Assembly: GCA_963785735.1 (NCBI GenBank)
Contig: CAWAWJ010000001.1
Coordinates: 186,001-250,000 of the forward strand
Direction: 5' to 3'
Length of the DNA stretch: 64,000 nucleotides
From: REEB95 sp963785735
GTDB taxonomy: Bacteria; Pseudomonadota; Alphaproteobacteria; ATCC43930; CGMCC-115725
Shown in pieces: positions 13,715 to 22,862 of the stretch (positions within the stretch are counted from its first letter, which is position 1; each line of letters starts with the position of its first letter). The notes below the pieces were generated by a model. That model was not told the DNA's origin. It was given only the letters and a program-made list of their open reading frames with translations, and did not search any database. Position numbers and translations under genes: made by a program.

Positions 13715-16555
13715 TCACCCGCGTCCTTGGGTGCGGGTCAATTGCTCCAGGCTGGTATCGAGCCGGGTGAATTCACCGACGATCTTGTCGAAATAGGCCG
13801 TGCCGGTCTGGGACAGATCCTTGGCGGTGACATCCCGCATCGACGTGAGGGTTTCACACAGCCGCACCGCGCCGACATTGGCGGCGCCGCTCCGGAGCGA
13901 ATGGGTCACGTCGCGGAAATCCCGCAAATCGGCCTTCTCCACCGCCTGTTTCAAGTGATCGATCAGGCGGCGCGCATCCTTGCGGAAGGTTTCCACCACC
14001 TCGGCCACGAAATCATTGCCGCCCAATGTGCGGAGCGCCTCGAAGGTGCGCTCGTCAATCACCGCGCCCTGATCGGGCACGAAGCGCGGATGGGCCGAGA
14101 TCGGCGTCACCACCTGGGGAGCGAGCAGCGGGCGGCGGTCGGTCAAGGCCGCCCGGCCATGGATTTCGTTGATGGCGTTGAGCAATTGAGCGGGCTCCAT
14201 CGGCTTGGTCAGCACCGCATCCATGCCGGCTTCGCGGCAAAGCCGCTCGGTTTCCGAGGTAACATCGGCCGTCAATGCCACGATCGGCAGCCGCCATTCG
14301 CCGACATGGCCCATGCGATAGAGCTTCGCCACCTCGTAGCCGGTGACGTCGGGCATGTTGATGTCCAGGAGCGCCAGATCGAAACGCACGCGTTCGAGCG
14401 CGGCCAGCGCCTCCTCGCCATCGCTCACCACCTCGACCTGGTGGCCGGCCATTTCCAGGATTTTCTTCAGTATCTTGCAATTGGCGGCGTTGTCGTCGGC
14501 CACCAGCACCTTGAGCGCGCGCGCGGCCGGGGCGGGCGCCGGGGACTGCGGCCCAGGGGATTGCGGTTGAACCGGCGCCGGACGGGCGGACGCGGCGGGA
14601 TATGAGGCGGGCAATGGGGCCGACTCCGTCATCGGCTGGTTTAGGGACAAAGTCTCGACGCCATGGGCGCGCGGGTCGCTCGCTAGCATGCTGAGAAGAG
14701 CGCTCGCCAGCTGCGCCTCGCTTACCGGCGCTTCGATCACCGCTGTCAGTTGCGCCACGCCCAGCCTCGCGACCGCGTCGCTGCCGCGCGGCCCGGCGAT
14801 GAACAGGATCTGATGCTCCTCGGACGAAGCGTTGCCGAGGCGATGGGCGAGCGACAGTGCGGCCAGTGGATTGTCGCGGCCGTCGAGCAGCACCACCGCG
14901 GGATTGACGCTACCTTTTTTCCCGGCGAGATCGGCCAGGGCCGCCTCACCCTCGGCGTACCAGCGGAGATCGCCGCGCCAGGCGCGGATGCGCGCCTGCA
15001 GCGATGCCGCGAATTCGCTATCCGGCGAGATCAGCGCGAGGTTGCGGCCGGCGAGATCGGGCGGGCGGGCGAATCCGGCGGCGTCGGGCTCGAGCGCCAG
15101 CTCGACGGTGAAGGTGCTGCCGCGCCCAGCCTCGCTCGAAACCGAGATGGTTCCGCCCATGAGCTCGACCAGTTGCTTGCAGATCGCCAACCCCAGCCCG
15201 GTGCCGCCGAAGCGCCTTGTCACGGTCTCGTCGGCCTGGGCGAAGACCTCGAAGATGCGGGTTTGCGCCTCGGGCGGGATGCCGACGCCCTCGTCCTTGA
15301 CGGCAAGCGCCAGGCGCAGCTTGGCGTCTTCCGGACCGAGATAAGAGGCGGTTAGCGATATCCGCCCGCGCGCTGTGAATTTGATGGCGTTGGCGACCAG
15401 ATTCACCAGCACCTGGCGCAATTGCAGCGGCAGCCCGCGATAAACCGGCGGCAGGCGCGGATCGACGGCGAGGGTCAGTGCGAGATTCTTGGCCTCGGCC
15501 TGGGGCTTCAATAAGGCCACGACGCTGCCCAGCAGCTCATGCAGCGCGAAGCTCTCGATCGCGGGCTTCAATTTGCCGGCTTCGAGTTTCGACAGATCGA
15601 GCAGGTCGTTGATCAGGCCCAGCAGGGTCTGGGCGGAGAAACGCATGGTGGCAAGCATGTCGCGCTGTTCGGCGTCGAGATTGGTGCGGGCGAACAACGC
15701 GCCCATGCCGATGAAGCTGTTGAGCGGCGTCCGGAGCTCGTGGCTCATGATGGCGAGGAAGCGGCTCTTGGCGGCGTTGGCTTCCTCGGCCGCGGCCTTG
15801 GCGGCGGTGAGGCGGCGCACCAGCGTGGCGGCGTAGCTCGGCAGCAACGCCAGCGCGACATAGACACCGGCGGCCTCGGCCGGGCGGCTTTGCCAATAGG
15901 GCGTCGAGATCACCACTGCGCCGAAGCCGAGGATCGAGAGCACGGCCGAAGCGGCCAGCGCCCGGAGCCCGAAGCGGAAGCCGAAGCCGAAGATCACCCA
16001 GAGATAGATCGGGAACCACGGCGCCGCATACCCGTCGCCGACATGGAGGAAGACCGAGACGAAGGCGACGTCGCTTACCAGCGCGGCGGCGCGGCGCAAC
16101 GTCACCACGTGCGGCACCGCCATCATGTGCACGAACAGCAGCCAGGCGCAGAGCATGCCTGGTACGTCTACCGCCAGCAGCGGCAACAGCAGATCGCCGC
16201 CGACGCCGAGGGCGGCGAGCGCCGCCAAATAGAGCAGCACAACGCCGGTGAAGAAGACGCGGATGATCGCCTGTTGCGCTTCGCCGCCCGAGCGGGCGCC
16301 CAGTTCGGCGGCGATCGGCCCGAGGCCCTTCAACGTGACGATGACAAAAGCGAGCGCCGGCCCGGCGAGACATAGCGCCAGAGCGAGCAGGCCCAGAAGA
16401 GGATCGAGCGCGGGCCCCAGCTTGAAGGCGCCGATGCCGGCCACCACCAGTGGCGCCAGCACGGCATAAAGCGCCAACGCCAAAGCGGTAACGCGCGCCT
16501 GGCGCCCGACACGGCGGGCTCCCGGCGGGCTCGATGCCTCTTGCCGTTCGGTCAT
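13715..16555 (-). CDS. rpfC: RpfC-like hybrid sensor histidine kinase
   Basis: A 946-aa hybrid kinase. Residues 1-245 contain about six or seven hydrophobic segments with short loops and no large periplasmic domain, as in RpfC. Next come HisKA with His272 (IMSHELRTPLNSFIGM), an ATPase domain (NLVANAIKF at 385-393, DEGVGIPP, GGTGLGLAI), a degenerate receiver-like region around 500-625, and a Pro-rich linker. A true receiver follows (VADDNAANCKIL, phospho-Asp731 in LLDINMP, Lys784 in LTKP), then a C-terminal Hpt domain with His885 in VTHSLRSGAANVG. Domain order matches Xanthomonas RpfC apart from the extra degenerate receiver. It lies 22 nt from the convergent rpfF-like gene and downstream of the REC-PAS-kinase gene. 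Confidence 0.8.
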   Translation of the reverse strand: MTERQEASSPPGARRVGRQARVTALALALYAVLAPLVVAGIGAFKLGPALDPLLGLLALALCLAGPALAFVIVTLKGLGPIAAELGARSGGEAQQAIIRVFFTGVVLLYLAALAALGVGGDLLLPLLAVDVPGMLCAWLLFVHMMAVPHVVTLRRAAALVSDVAFVSVFLHVGDGYAAPWFPIYLWVIFGFGFRFGLRALAASAVLSILGFGAVVISTPYWQSRPAEAAGVYVALALLPSYAATLVRRLTAAKAAAEEANAAKSRFLAIMSHELRTPLNSFIGMGALFARTNLDAEQRDMLATMRFSAQTLLGLINDLLDLSKLEAGKLKPAIESFALHELLGSVVALLKPQAEAKNLALTLAVDPRLPPVYRGLPLQLRQVLVNLVANAIKFTARGRISLTASYLGPEDAKLRLALAVKDEGVGIPPEAQTRIFEVFAQADETVTRRFGGTGLGLAICKQLVELMGGTISVSSEAGRGSTFTVELALEPDAAGFARPPDLAGRNLALISPDSEFAASLQARIRAWRGDLRWYAEGEAALADLAGKKGSVNPAVVLLDGRDNPLAALSLAHRLGNASSEEHQILFIAGPRGSDAVARLGVAQLTAVIEAPVSEAQLASALLSMLASDPRAHGVETLSLNQPMTESAPLPASYPAASARPAPVQPQSPGPQSPAPAPAARALKVLVADDNAANCKILKKILEMAGHQVEVVSDGEEALAALERVRFDLALLDINMPDVTGYEVAKLYRMGHVGEWRLPIVALTADVTSETERLCREAGMDAVLTKPMEPAQLLNAINEIHGRAALTDRRPLLAPQVVTPISAHPRFVPDQGAVIDERTFEALRTLGGNDFVAEVVETFRKDARRLIDHLKQAVEKADLRDFRDVTHSLRSGAANVGAVRLCETLTSMRDVTAKDLSQTGTAYFDKIVGEFTRLDTSLEQLTRTQGRG

Positions 16556-16701
16556 TCGGCGCTCGTCAACGGACCCTCCCCCGCCCGTTGGCGGCGATGC
16601 GAATCGCCGGGCGGGTTAGAAGGATTCTGACCCCAAGACGGGGAAAAATCCACCTTAGGCGGGGATTCGAGTTCGGCTCCGGAAGCGAGCAACTCGGGCC
16701 C

Positions 16702-18330
16702 TCAGGCGGTGGCTGTGGCGGGGGACGGCAAGGCGCGTTCGACCGGCAAGAAAACCCGCACGGTGGTGCCGGCATCCTTCTCGCTTTCGATCGTCAGGCG
16801 CCCGCCATGCAGCTCGACCAGTCCGATGGCGAGCGGCAGGCCCAGCCCTGTGCCGGCATGGCGGCGGCTCCAGGTGCTGGCGACCTGGCCGAAGCGAGTG
16901 ACCGCGGTCTCGATCTCCATCTTGTCCATACCGATGCCGTGATCGGATACGGCGATTTCGAGCCCATTCTTGGCCAGACGGGCGGAGAACTCGACATGCC
17001 CGCCAGGATGGCTGAACTTGATGGCGTTGGTGATGAGATTGAGCAGCACCTGCTTGAGCTTCAAGCTGTCGACGCGGTAGCGCGGCAACCGGGGCGCGAT
17101 ATCGGTATCGATGGTGATATCGAGGGCGCGGGCGCGCTCGGCGACCAGCTGCATCACGTCGCGCACGATCTGCGGAATTTCGGCTTCTTCCTCGTCGAGT
17201 TCGACCTTGCCGGCCTCGAGCTTGGAGACGTCGAGAATGTCGCTGATGATGCCGAGAAGATGCTGGGCCGACGCGCAGATGTCGCGCGCATAGCCCGTGT
17301 AGCGCGGGCTGCCCATGGGACCCATCACCTCGTCGGCCATCACCTGGGAGAAGCCGATGATGGCGTTCAAGGGCGTGCGCAATTCGTGGCTCATATTGGC
17401 GAGGAATTCGGATTTGCTGCGGCTGGCGAGTTCGGCCTCTTCCTTGGCGGCGACCAAAGTCAGCTCGGCCTCTTTCCGCTCGGTGATGTCGAGCGCAACG
17501 GTGACCACCAGCATCGGTCTTCCGGCCTGATCCTTCAACAGCGCCTTGGTGGTGAGCAGCACGCGCTCCTCACCCTTGGGCGTCTTGACGGTTTCCTCGT
17601 TGGAGCCGGGCTGCTCCAATCCGCCGATGATGCGGCGGTCGCGCGCGGTTTCCTCGCGGGCGCGCTGATCGTTGCTCACTGCATCCGGCGTCTGGCCGAT
17701 GATCGTAGCCGCCCTCTTGCCGACGCTGCGCGCGAACCAGTCGTTGACGAAGACATAGCGGCCGTCGCGGTCGGTGGCGACCACCGCCATCGGCACGGCG
17801 TCGATGACGCGCAACAGCAGCTCGTGGCTTTCCCGAAGCGCATCCTGGTGGCGGCGCGATTCCTCGACGATGCGTTCCTCGAGCGAGGAGGCGCGCGCTT
17901 TCAGCAGCAATTGCTGGCGGCGCAACGTCAAGAGGTTGCGCGAGCGCACGCGGAATTCGTGATGATCGACCGGGCTGAGCAGATAGTCGGTGGCGCCGGC
18001 CTCGAGCGCCTGATAACGCAGATCGCGGTCCTCGTAGGCGGTGATGACGATCACCGGCACGTCGACGCAAGCCGCGATCTCGCGGATGTGGCGAATGAAG
18101 GCCGCACCGTCGAGCTCCGGCATGTTGAAATCGGTGATGACCAGATCGGGCGGCGCTTGCGCGAACGCGTCGAGCGCGCTTTGCGGCCGGTCATAGGTGT
18201 TGACCTCAACGCCTTCGAGCGAGCGGGCGAGCCGTTCCAGAATCTTCAGATTGGTCACGCGGTCGTCAACGATGGCGACGGTCTGGAGCTTCACCCCGGA
18301 CTCCGATGTCAGAACGGAAAAGTCCCGCAC
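16702..18330 (-). CDS. Response regulator-histidine kinase hybrid (REC-PAS-HisKA-HATPase)
   Basis: A 542-aa cytoplasmic protein. The N-terminal receiver (IVDDRVTNLKILERLARSLE, phospho-acceptor Asp67 in ITDFNMPELDG) resembles the RpfG receiver. A coiled-coil linker (about 135-170), a PAS domain (about 170-285) and a kinase core follow, with His315 in NMSHELRTPLNAIIGF and GTGLGLPLAIG. The usual receiver lysine before the conserved Pro is Ser119 (LLSPVDHHE), so phosphorylation may behave unusually. In Xanthomonas the gene beside rpfC encodes RpfG with an HD-GYP phosphodiesterase; here a kinase core replaces it. It precedes the rpfC-like gene by 146 nt on the same strand and probably forms one unit. 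Confidence 0.8.
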   Translation of the reverse strand: MRDFSVLTSESGVKLQTVAIVDDRVTNLKILERLARSLEGVEVNTYDRPQSALDAFAQAPPDLVITDFNMPELDGAAFIRHIREIAACVDVPVIVITAYEDRDLRYQALEAGATDYLLSPVDHHEFRVRSRNLLTLRRQQLLLKARASSLEERIVEESRRHQDALRESHELLLRVIDAVPMAVVATDRDGRYVFVNDWFARSVGKRAATIIGQTPDAVSNDQRAREETARDRRIIGGLEQPGSNEETVKTPKGEERVLLTTKALLKDQAGRPMLVVTVALDITERKEAELTLVAAKEEAELASRSKSEFLANMSHELRTPLNAIIGFSQVMADEVMGPMGSPRYTGYARDICASAQHLLGIISDILDVSKLEAGKVELDEEEAEIPQIVRDVMQLVAERARALDITIDTDIAPRLPRYRVDSLKLKQVLLNLITNAIKFSHPGGHVEFSARLAKNGLEIAVSDHGIGMDKMEIETAVTRFGQVASTWSRRHAGTGLGLPLAIGLVELHGGRLTIESEKDAGTTVRVFLPVERALPSPATATA

Positions 18331-18443
18331 GATTGGCGTCCTTCAGTATCGGCGCGGGTTAACCCCGCATCAAGCGGGATGAATACTGGTAAATCATGGT
18401 TAATAAAGAGTTACCGTATTGAAAAATCTGGGGAAAACCCCGA

Positions 18444-19202
18444 TCAGGCGGCCGCCAGGGTGAGTTGCGATTCGCCGATGCCGGCGAAGCGCGCGACCAC
18501 CGGGGCGCCGGGCGGTGCGATGATCAGGCCGGTATGCGAGCCGGTGGTGACATAATCGCCCGCTTTCAACATGCGTCCGCGCTTGGCGGCATGATTGGCG
18601 AGCCAGGCGAGGAGCCGCTTCGGGTGGCCGGCGGGATTGCCGCCCACGGCATGGGCCGCCTCGCGCCCGCCGATCAACAGGCTCGCCTCGGGCTTCAGGA
18701 GATCGAGCGTGCGCCAATCCGCCGCTGGCGGCCCGTAACAGAACCCGCCATTCGAAAGATTGTCGGCCAGTAGCGCCAGCTCCGGCACCGCCTTGCGGTC
18801 GACGAAACGGGTATCGAGAAATTCGATCGCGGGATGGAGACTTTCGACTGCGTCCCACGCTTCGTCCTCGCCATAGGGCCGGTCGCGCGCCGGCAGGTCA
18901 TGGCCGAGACGCAGCGCGATTTCGGCCTCGACGCCGTTCAAGCCGGTGCGCGAGGCAAGCAGATGCGCCGGGCTTTTCACCACATGACCGGCGAAAAGCG
19001 GCGCGCAAGACGGCGGCGATTTGGGACCGGGAGATCCTACCTTCCAGCCGGACACCTTCACGCCGAGCTTGGCCGCCACCAGCTCCTGTACTTGATAGGC
19101 GTCGTCCTCCCCGCGGGGGCACAGCTCGGGCGCCAGGCTGATGATGCGGCGGCCGCTGATGCGCGCGCCGATCAGAAGTGCGGCGAGGCGCTCGGCGGAC
19201 AT
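18444..19202 (-). CDS. 2-keto-4-pentenoate hydratase / fumarylacetoacetase-fold protein
   Basis: A 252-aa MhpD-like hydratase of meta-cleavage pathways, or a related 2-oxo acid decarboxylase. Typical segments: GWKVGSPGPKS, a metal-binding region with VEAEIALRLGHDLPAR (Glu-x-Glu), SLHPAIEFLDTRFVDR, DNLSNGGFCYGPPA and the late GDYVTTGSHTGLI. The gene is 12 nt downstream of the aminotransferase gene and likely co-transcribed. The AT-rich 112-nt gap between it and the REC-PAS-kinase start probably holds the latter's promoter. Substrate not determinable. Confidence 0.8.
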   Translation of the reverse strand: MSAERLAALLIGARISGRRIISLAPELCPRGEDDAYQVQELVAAKLGVKVSGWKVGSPGPKSPPSCAPLFAGHVVKSPAHLLASRTGLNGVEAEIALRLGHDLPARDRPYGEDEAWDAVESLHPAIEFLDTRFVDRKAVPELALLADNLSNGGFCYGPPAADWRTLDLLKPEASLLIGGREAAHAVGGNPAGHPKRLLAWLANHAAKRGRMLKAGDYVTTGSHTGLIIAPPGAPVVARFAGIGESQLTLAAA

Positions 19203-19214
19203 TTTTCCCGCGCT

Positions 19215-20432
19215 TTAGCGGCGCGCCGCCGCCGCTAGGGGCGTTGCCGTTGAGCCCAAGGCATTGCCCGAGAGATATTCCATCGCCGCGTCGACGCCGC
19301 CACGTTTGTGTTTGACCCCGGCAACCGCCAGACCCATTTCGACGCCGGCCAGCGTACCCATCAACATGGTTTCGTTGAAGGAGCCGAGATGGCCGATGCG
19401 AAACACCTTGCCCAGGACCTTGCCGAGACCGGCGCCCAGCGAGATGTCGAAGCGGTCGAAAATCGCCTTGCGGACATCGTCGGCGTTGACGCCGTCGGGC
19501 ACGCGGATGGCGGTCAGCGTGCTGGTATAGGCCTTCGGATCGTCGCATTGGATCTCGAGCCCCCAGGCGCGCACACAGCGGCGCGTCGCCTCGGCCAGCC
19601 GGTCGTGGCGGGCGAAGACGTTGTCGAGCCCTTCCTCCTCGAGCATGGCGAGGCTTTCCTTCAAGCCGTAGAACATCAAGGTCGGCGGGGTGTAGGGAAA
19701 GAAGCCCTGCTCATTGGCGTCGAGTATCGGCTGCCAGTCGAAATAGGCCTTGGGCAATTTCGATTTCTTGTAGGCCTCGAGCGCCTTTTTGGAGATGACG
19801 TTGAAGCTCATGCCCGGCGGCAGCAGCAATCCTTTCTGCGAACCGCCGACGGTGACATCGACGCCCCACTCATCGTGGCGGAAATCCATCGAGGCGAGCG
19901 AGGAGATGGTATCGACCAGCAGCAGCGCCGGATGCTTGGCGCGGTCAATCGCCTTGCGCAACGCGGGGATGTCGCTGGCGACGCCCGTCGAGGTCTCGCT
20001 TTGCAGGACCAGCACCGCCTTGATGGCGTGGGATTTGTCGGCGACGAGCTTGGCCTCGCACTGGGCGGGATCGGCGGGATGGCGCCAATCGCCCGGCAGC
20101 AGATCGACCTCGATGCCGTGGCGCTGCGCCATGTTGCGCCACAGCGTGGCGAATTGCCCGGTCTCGAAAGCCAGCACCTTGTCGCCGGGCGACAGCGTGT
20201 TGAGGATCGCCGCTTCCCAGGCGCCGGTGCCCGAGGCGGGATAGATCACGACCGGGCCGGTGCATTTGAACACGCGCTTCAGGCCCGCCATCACCGCCTT
20301 GCTGAGAGGCGGGAAATCCGGGCCGCGATGGTCGATGAGCGGCTGGTCCATGGCGCGCAGCACACGGTCCGGCAGATTGGTGGGACCGGGAATTTGCAAG
20401 GAATGTCTGCCGCTGCGGAACGCCATAATCAT
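19215..20432 (-). CDS. Serine-glyoxylate-type aminotransferase (class V, PLP)
   Basis: A 405-aa PLP enzyme of the alanine/serine:glyoxylate aminotransferase family. The opening SGRHSLQIPGPTNLPDRVLRA is characteristic. IYPASGTGAWEAAI binds the cofactor phosphate, VDTISSLASMDF holds the PLP-pyridine aspartate, and VTVGGSQKGLLLPPG contains the Schiff-base lysine. The C-terminal GLGKVLGKVFRIGHLG is also family-like. It would convert glyoxylate to glycine using serine or alanine. A second in-frame ATG at 20426 is possible, but GGGAG spacing favours 20432. A role in glyoxylate or C1 metabolism fits the nearby hydroxyacid dehydrogenase. Confidence 0.85.
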   Translation of the reverse strand: MIMAFRSGRHSLQIPGPTNLPDRVLRAMDQPLIDHRGPDFPPLSKAVMAGLKRVFKCTGPVVIYPASGTGAWEAAILNTLSPGDKVLAFETGQFATLWRNMAQRHGIEVDLLPGDWRHPADPAQCEAKLVADKSHAIKAVLVLQSETSTGVASDIPALRKAIDRAKHPALLLVDTISSLASMDFRHDEWGVDVTVGGSQKGLLLPPGMSFNVISKKALEAYKKSKLPKAYFDWQPILDANEQGFFPYTPPTLMFYGLKESLAMLEEEGLDNVFARHDRLAEATRRCVRAWGLEIQCDDPKAYTSTLTAIRVPDGVNADDVRKAIFDRFDISLGAGLGKVLGKVFRIGHLGSFNETMLMGTLAGVEMGLAVAGVKHKRGGVDAAMEYLSGNALGSTATPLAAAARR

Positions 20433-20578
20433 TCTACTCCCTTGTGAGAAGCGGGATATGTGCCCAGATTAGGCCTCCGGCCGCAAGTGCCGACTCCGGG
20501 ATGCGACACTCTAGCAGCAGAAATAATCCACCGGCACCGCCGGCGGTGGGCATCGTCCCCGCGGCCTGCGCTTAGGTT

Positions 20579-21877
20579 CTAGGTTATCCGCTTCTCGAGC
20601 ACCGAGACTTCGGGATCGAGCCAGAACGCCCACACCGCCGCGCCGAAGACCAGCAATCCCGCCGCCACGACAAAGGGCGCAACCCAGGAACCGACCTGGA
20701 CCAGAACGCCGAAGACCAGCGGCGACAGCGCGCCGCCGATATTCCCGGCCATGTTCATCACCCCCGACACGGTGCCCGAATATTTCCCGCCCACATGCAT
20801 GGGCACGGCCCAGGACGGACCGATGGTGCATTCCAGAAAAAACATGGCGATCGTCAGGCAGGAGATGGCGGTATAGGCGTTTTCCGTCACCGCGGCCGGC
20901 ACGATGAACGCCGCGCAACCTAGCATGCCGGTGATCGCGACCGCCCGATGCGCGAGCTTGGTGTTCCCGGTCTTCACCAGCAGCCAGTCCGTCGCCACGC
21001 CGCCCACGGTGTCGCCGACGACGCCCGCCCAGAGCGGCAATGACGCGAGAAAGCCGACCTTGATGAGCGTGAAATGCCGATAGTCGTAAAGGTATGACGG
21101 CAGCCAGCTCAGGAATATCCACAGGCAATAAACGTATGTGAAGTAGGCGCACATGATGGCCCACATGTTGGGGGATCGAAACAGGATCCCCCACGGCACC
21201 GTCGCGGTCTTTTCGATCTGCGCCGGCTTGATGTTGCCTTTCTCGTCGACGCCGCGGATATAGGCGAGCTCCTCACGGCTCACGGAATCTTGCTCTTCCG
21301 GCATGTTGCGATATGTGAAGTACCACAGCACGGACCAGAGAACGCCGATCCCGCCGCAAATATAAAACACCCATCGCCACCCGAGCGTCGTCATGATCGC
21401 CACCACGATCGGCGGCGCTATGGCCGCGCCGATGCGGCTCGCGCTGTGGGAGACGCCTTGCACGAGGCCGCGTTCCTGACGCGGAAACCAAAGCTGCATG
21501 GAACGAGTTGCGACCGGAAACGCGCCGCCCTCACCCACGCCGAAGAGAAAACGAATCGCGATGAACGAAAGCGCCCCGGTAGCGACGGACGTCAAGGCCG
21601 TCATGGCGGACCAATAGGTGACGATGGCCGTCAACACGCGGCGCGGGCCGAACCGGTCGCCCATCCAGCCACCCGGTATCTGGAAGAGGGCGTAGCTCCA
21701 GACGAAGGCGCTGAAAATCGCGCCCATCGTGATCTTGTCGAAACCGAATTCTTGGCTGATGACGGGCGCCGCGGTGGAGATGTTGACCCGATCGAGATAG
21801 GTGATGAGGTACATCAGGCTGATCAGGAACAGCACGAACCACCGGCTCTTGCCGGGTCTTTTCCCTTGGCCGTTCAT
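20579..21877 (-). CDS. MFS transporter, anion:cation symporter family
   Basis: A 432-aa, 12-TM permease of the ACS/phthalate-hexuronate type. The first helix leads into YLDRVNISTAAPVISQEFGF, the family signature, followed by PGGWMGDRFGPRRVL. The second half repeats the pattern (WAGVVGDTVGGVATDWLLVKTG). Members import organic anions such as tartrate, hexuronates, glucarate or phthalate. Placement beside a hydratase, an aminotransferase and a 2-hydroxyacid dehydrogenase suggests uptake of a carboxylic acid. The 146-nt gap to the aminotransferase start holds nothing recognised. Confidence 0.87.
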   Translation of the reverse strand: MNGQGKRPGKSRWFVLFLISLMYLITYLDRVNISTAAPVISQEFGFDKITMGAIFSAFVWSYALFQIPGGWMGDRFGPRRVLTAIVTYWSAMTALTSVATGALSFIAIRFLFGVGEGGAFPVATRSMQLWFPRQERGLVQGVSHSASRIGAAIAPPIVVAIMTTLGWRWVFYICGGIGVLWSVLWYFTYRNMPEEQDSVSREELAYIRGVDEKGNIKPAQIEKTATVPWGILFRSPNMWAIMCAYFTYVYCLWIFLSWLPSYLYDYRHFTLIKVGFLASLPLWAGVVGDTVGGVATDWLLVKTGNTKLAHRAVAITGMLGCAAFIVPAAVTENAYTAISCLTIAMFFLECTIGPSWAVPMHVGGKYSGTVSGVMNMAGNIGGALSPLVFGVLVQVGSWVAPFVVAAGLLVFGAAVWAFWLDPEVSVLEKRIT

Positions 21878-21922
21878 CGCAGTCTCCCTCCCCTGTGCTT
21901 TCTTACTTGCTTATCTCTCAGC

Positions 21923-22756
21923 CTAAACGGATGAAGACCCGCCAGCAAGTCCGCGCATTTTATGGATGCGTTTGTTGAAACTTCGCCGCCAGCGCGCGAG
22001 ATTGCGGTGGCGGTGGTTCCAGGCGGCCTGCTCGATGGCGGCGATCGCCCGTGGCGGGGGCGCGAAGGCCGCCGAAACATCCATCAGGCCGGGGTGGCGG
22101 GCGGGATCGCATAACAGCGCCATGCCCGATGGCGTGGCCCACAACATCCGCGCCTTGAGGCCGGAAAGTTTCTCGATCTCGGCCAAGCCGGGCTCGAGAC
22201 CGAATTCGCACACGTCGTGGAAGAGATAGGCCGCGCCGGGCGCCGCCTTGGCGCGCACCGCCTGGTAATCGAGCACGATTTGCGCGCTGGTGTGCATTCC
22301 GTCGATGAAGGCGAAGTCGACCGGGCCGCCGAGTTCGCGGTCGACCACCGAGGCCACATCCTGCGGCGAGACGCCCTTGACCACGCGCGCCGGCAATTTG
22401 CCCGCGACGGCGATGCGGTTGGTGAGGTCGATGCCGTACAGGCTGTTCTCGTCGGTGCCGGCGTCGAGCGCGACGACGCGGCCGTCGCCCAAAAGCGCGG
22501 CGATGGCGAGCGTGCTCCAGCCCAGCGCGTTGCCGATCACCAATGCGCGCTTGGGCCGGTAGGCCGCCAGCAAATGCTCGAGCAGATAGACCTCCTGCAT
22601 GGCGATGCCGAGGCCATTGGTGAGGCTTTTGCCGTCCTTGAAGTACCAGGTGAAGGTGGCGCCGACGTAACCGTCATAGCGATGCGGCGGCAAGCCGGTC
22701 GAAATCTCGATGCCTTGGGCGCGATAGAGTTCGGTGAGGGTGCCGATGATGGGCAT
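21923..22756 (-). CDS. Class I SAM-dependent methyltransferase-like protein
   Basis: A 277-aa protein of the Methyltransf_24 type. The Rossmann motif is KRALVIGNALGWSTLAIAAL with the acidic residue in GRVVALDAGTDEN, and VDFAFIDGMHTSAQIVLDYQ gives the motif with a metal- or substrate-binding Asp/His. FHDVCEFGLEPGLAEI is also family-like. The start at 22756 (MPIIGTLTELYR) is chosen; a GTG at 22774 would add six residues, and neither has a clear ribosome binding site. The basic C-terminal tail (RWRRSFNKRIHKMR) may bind phosphate or membrane. Acceptor unknown, possibly a glycan. Confidence 0.65.
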   Translation of the reverse strand: MPIIGTLTELYRAQGIEISTGLPPHRYDGYVGATFTWYFKDGKSLTNGLGIAMQEVYLLEHLLAAYRPKRALVIGNALGWSTLAIAALLGDGRVVALDAGTDENSLYGIDLTNRIAVAGKLPARVVKGVSPQDVASVVDRELGGPVDFAFIDGMHTSAQIVLDYQAVRAKAAPGAAYLFHDVCEFGLEPGLAEIEKLSGLKARMLWATPSGMALLCDPARHPGLMDVSAAFAPPPRAIAAIEQAAWNHRHRNLARWRRSFNKRIHKMRGLAGGSSSV

Positions 22757-22862
22757 GGAAGGAAGGTAAAGCACGGCCCCGGCGGGAGCAAAAGCCTTTT
22801 GGCGGCAAAAGGCTTTTCACGGCATCTGGCGTTTTGGCGCGCCTTCCCGTCTAATCTTCCCC

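Noticed and set aside
16534..18555. 673-codon plus-strand frame opposite the REC-PAS-kinase gene
   Set aside because: Shadow frame with no domain; the minus strand encodes unmistakable receiver and kinase motifs.
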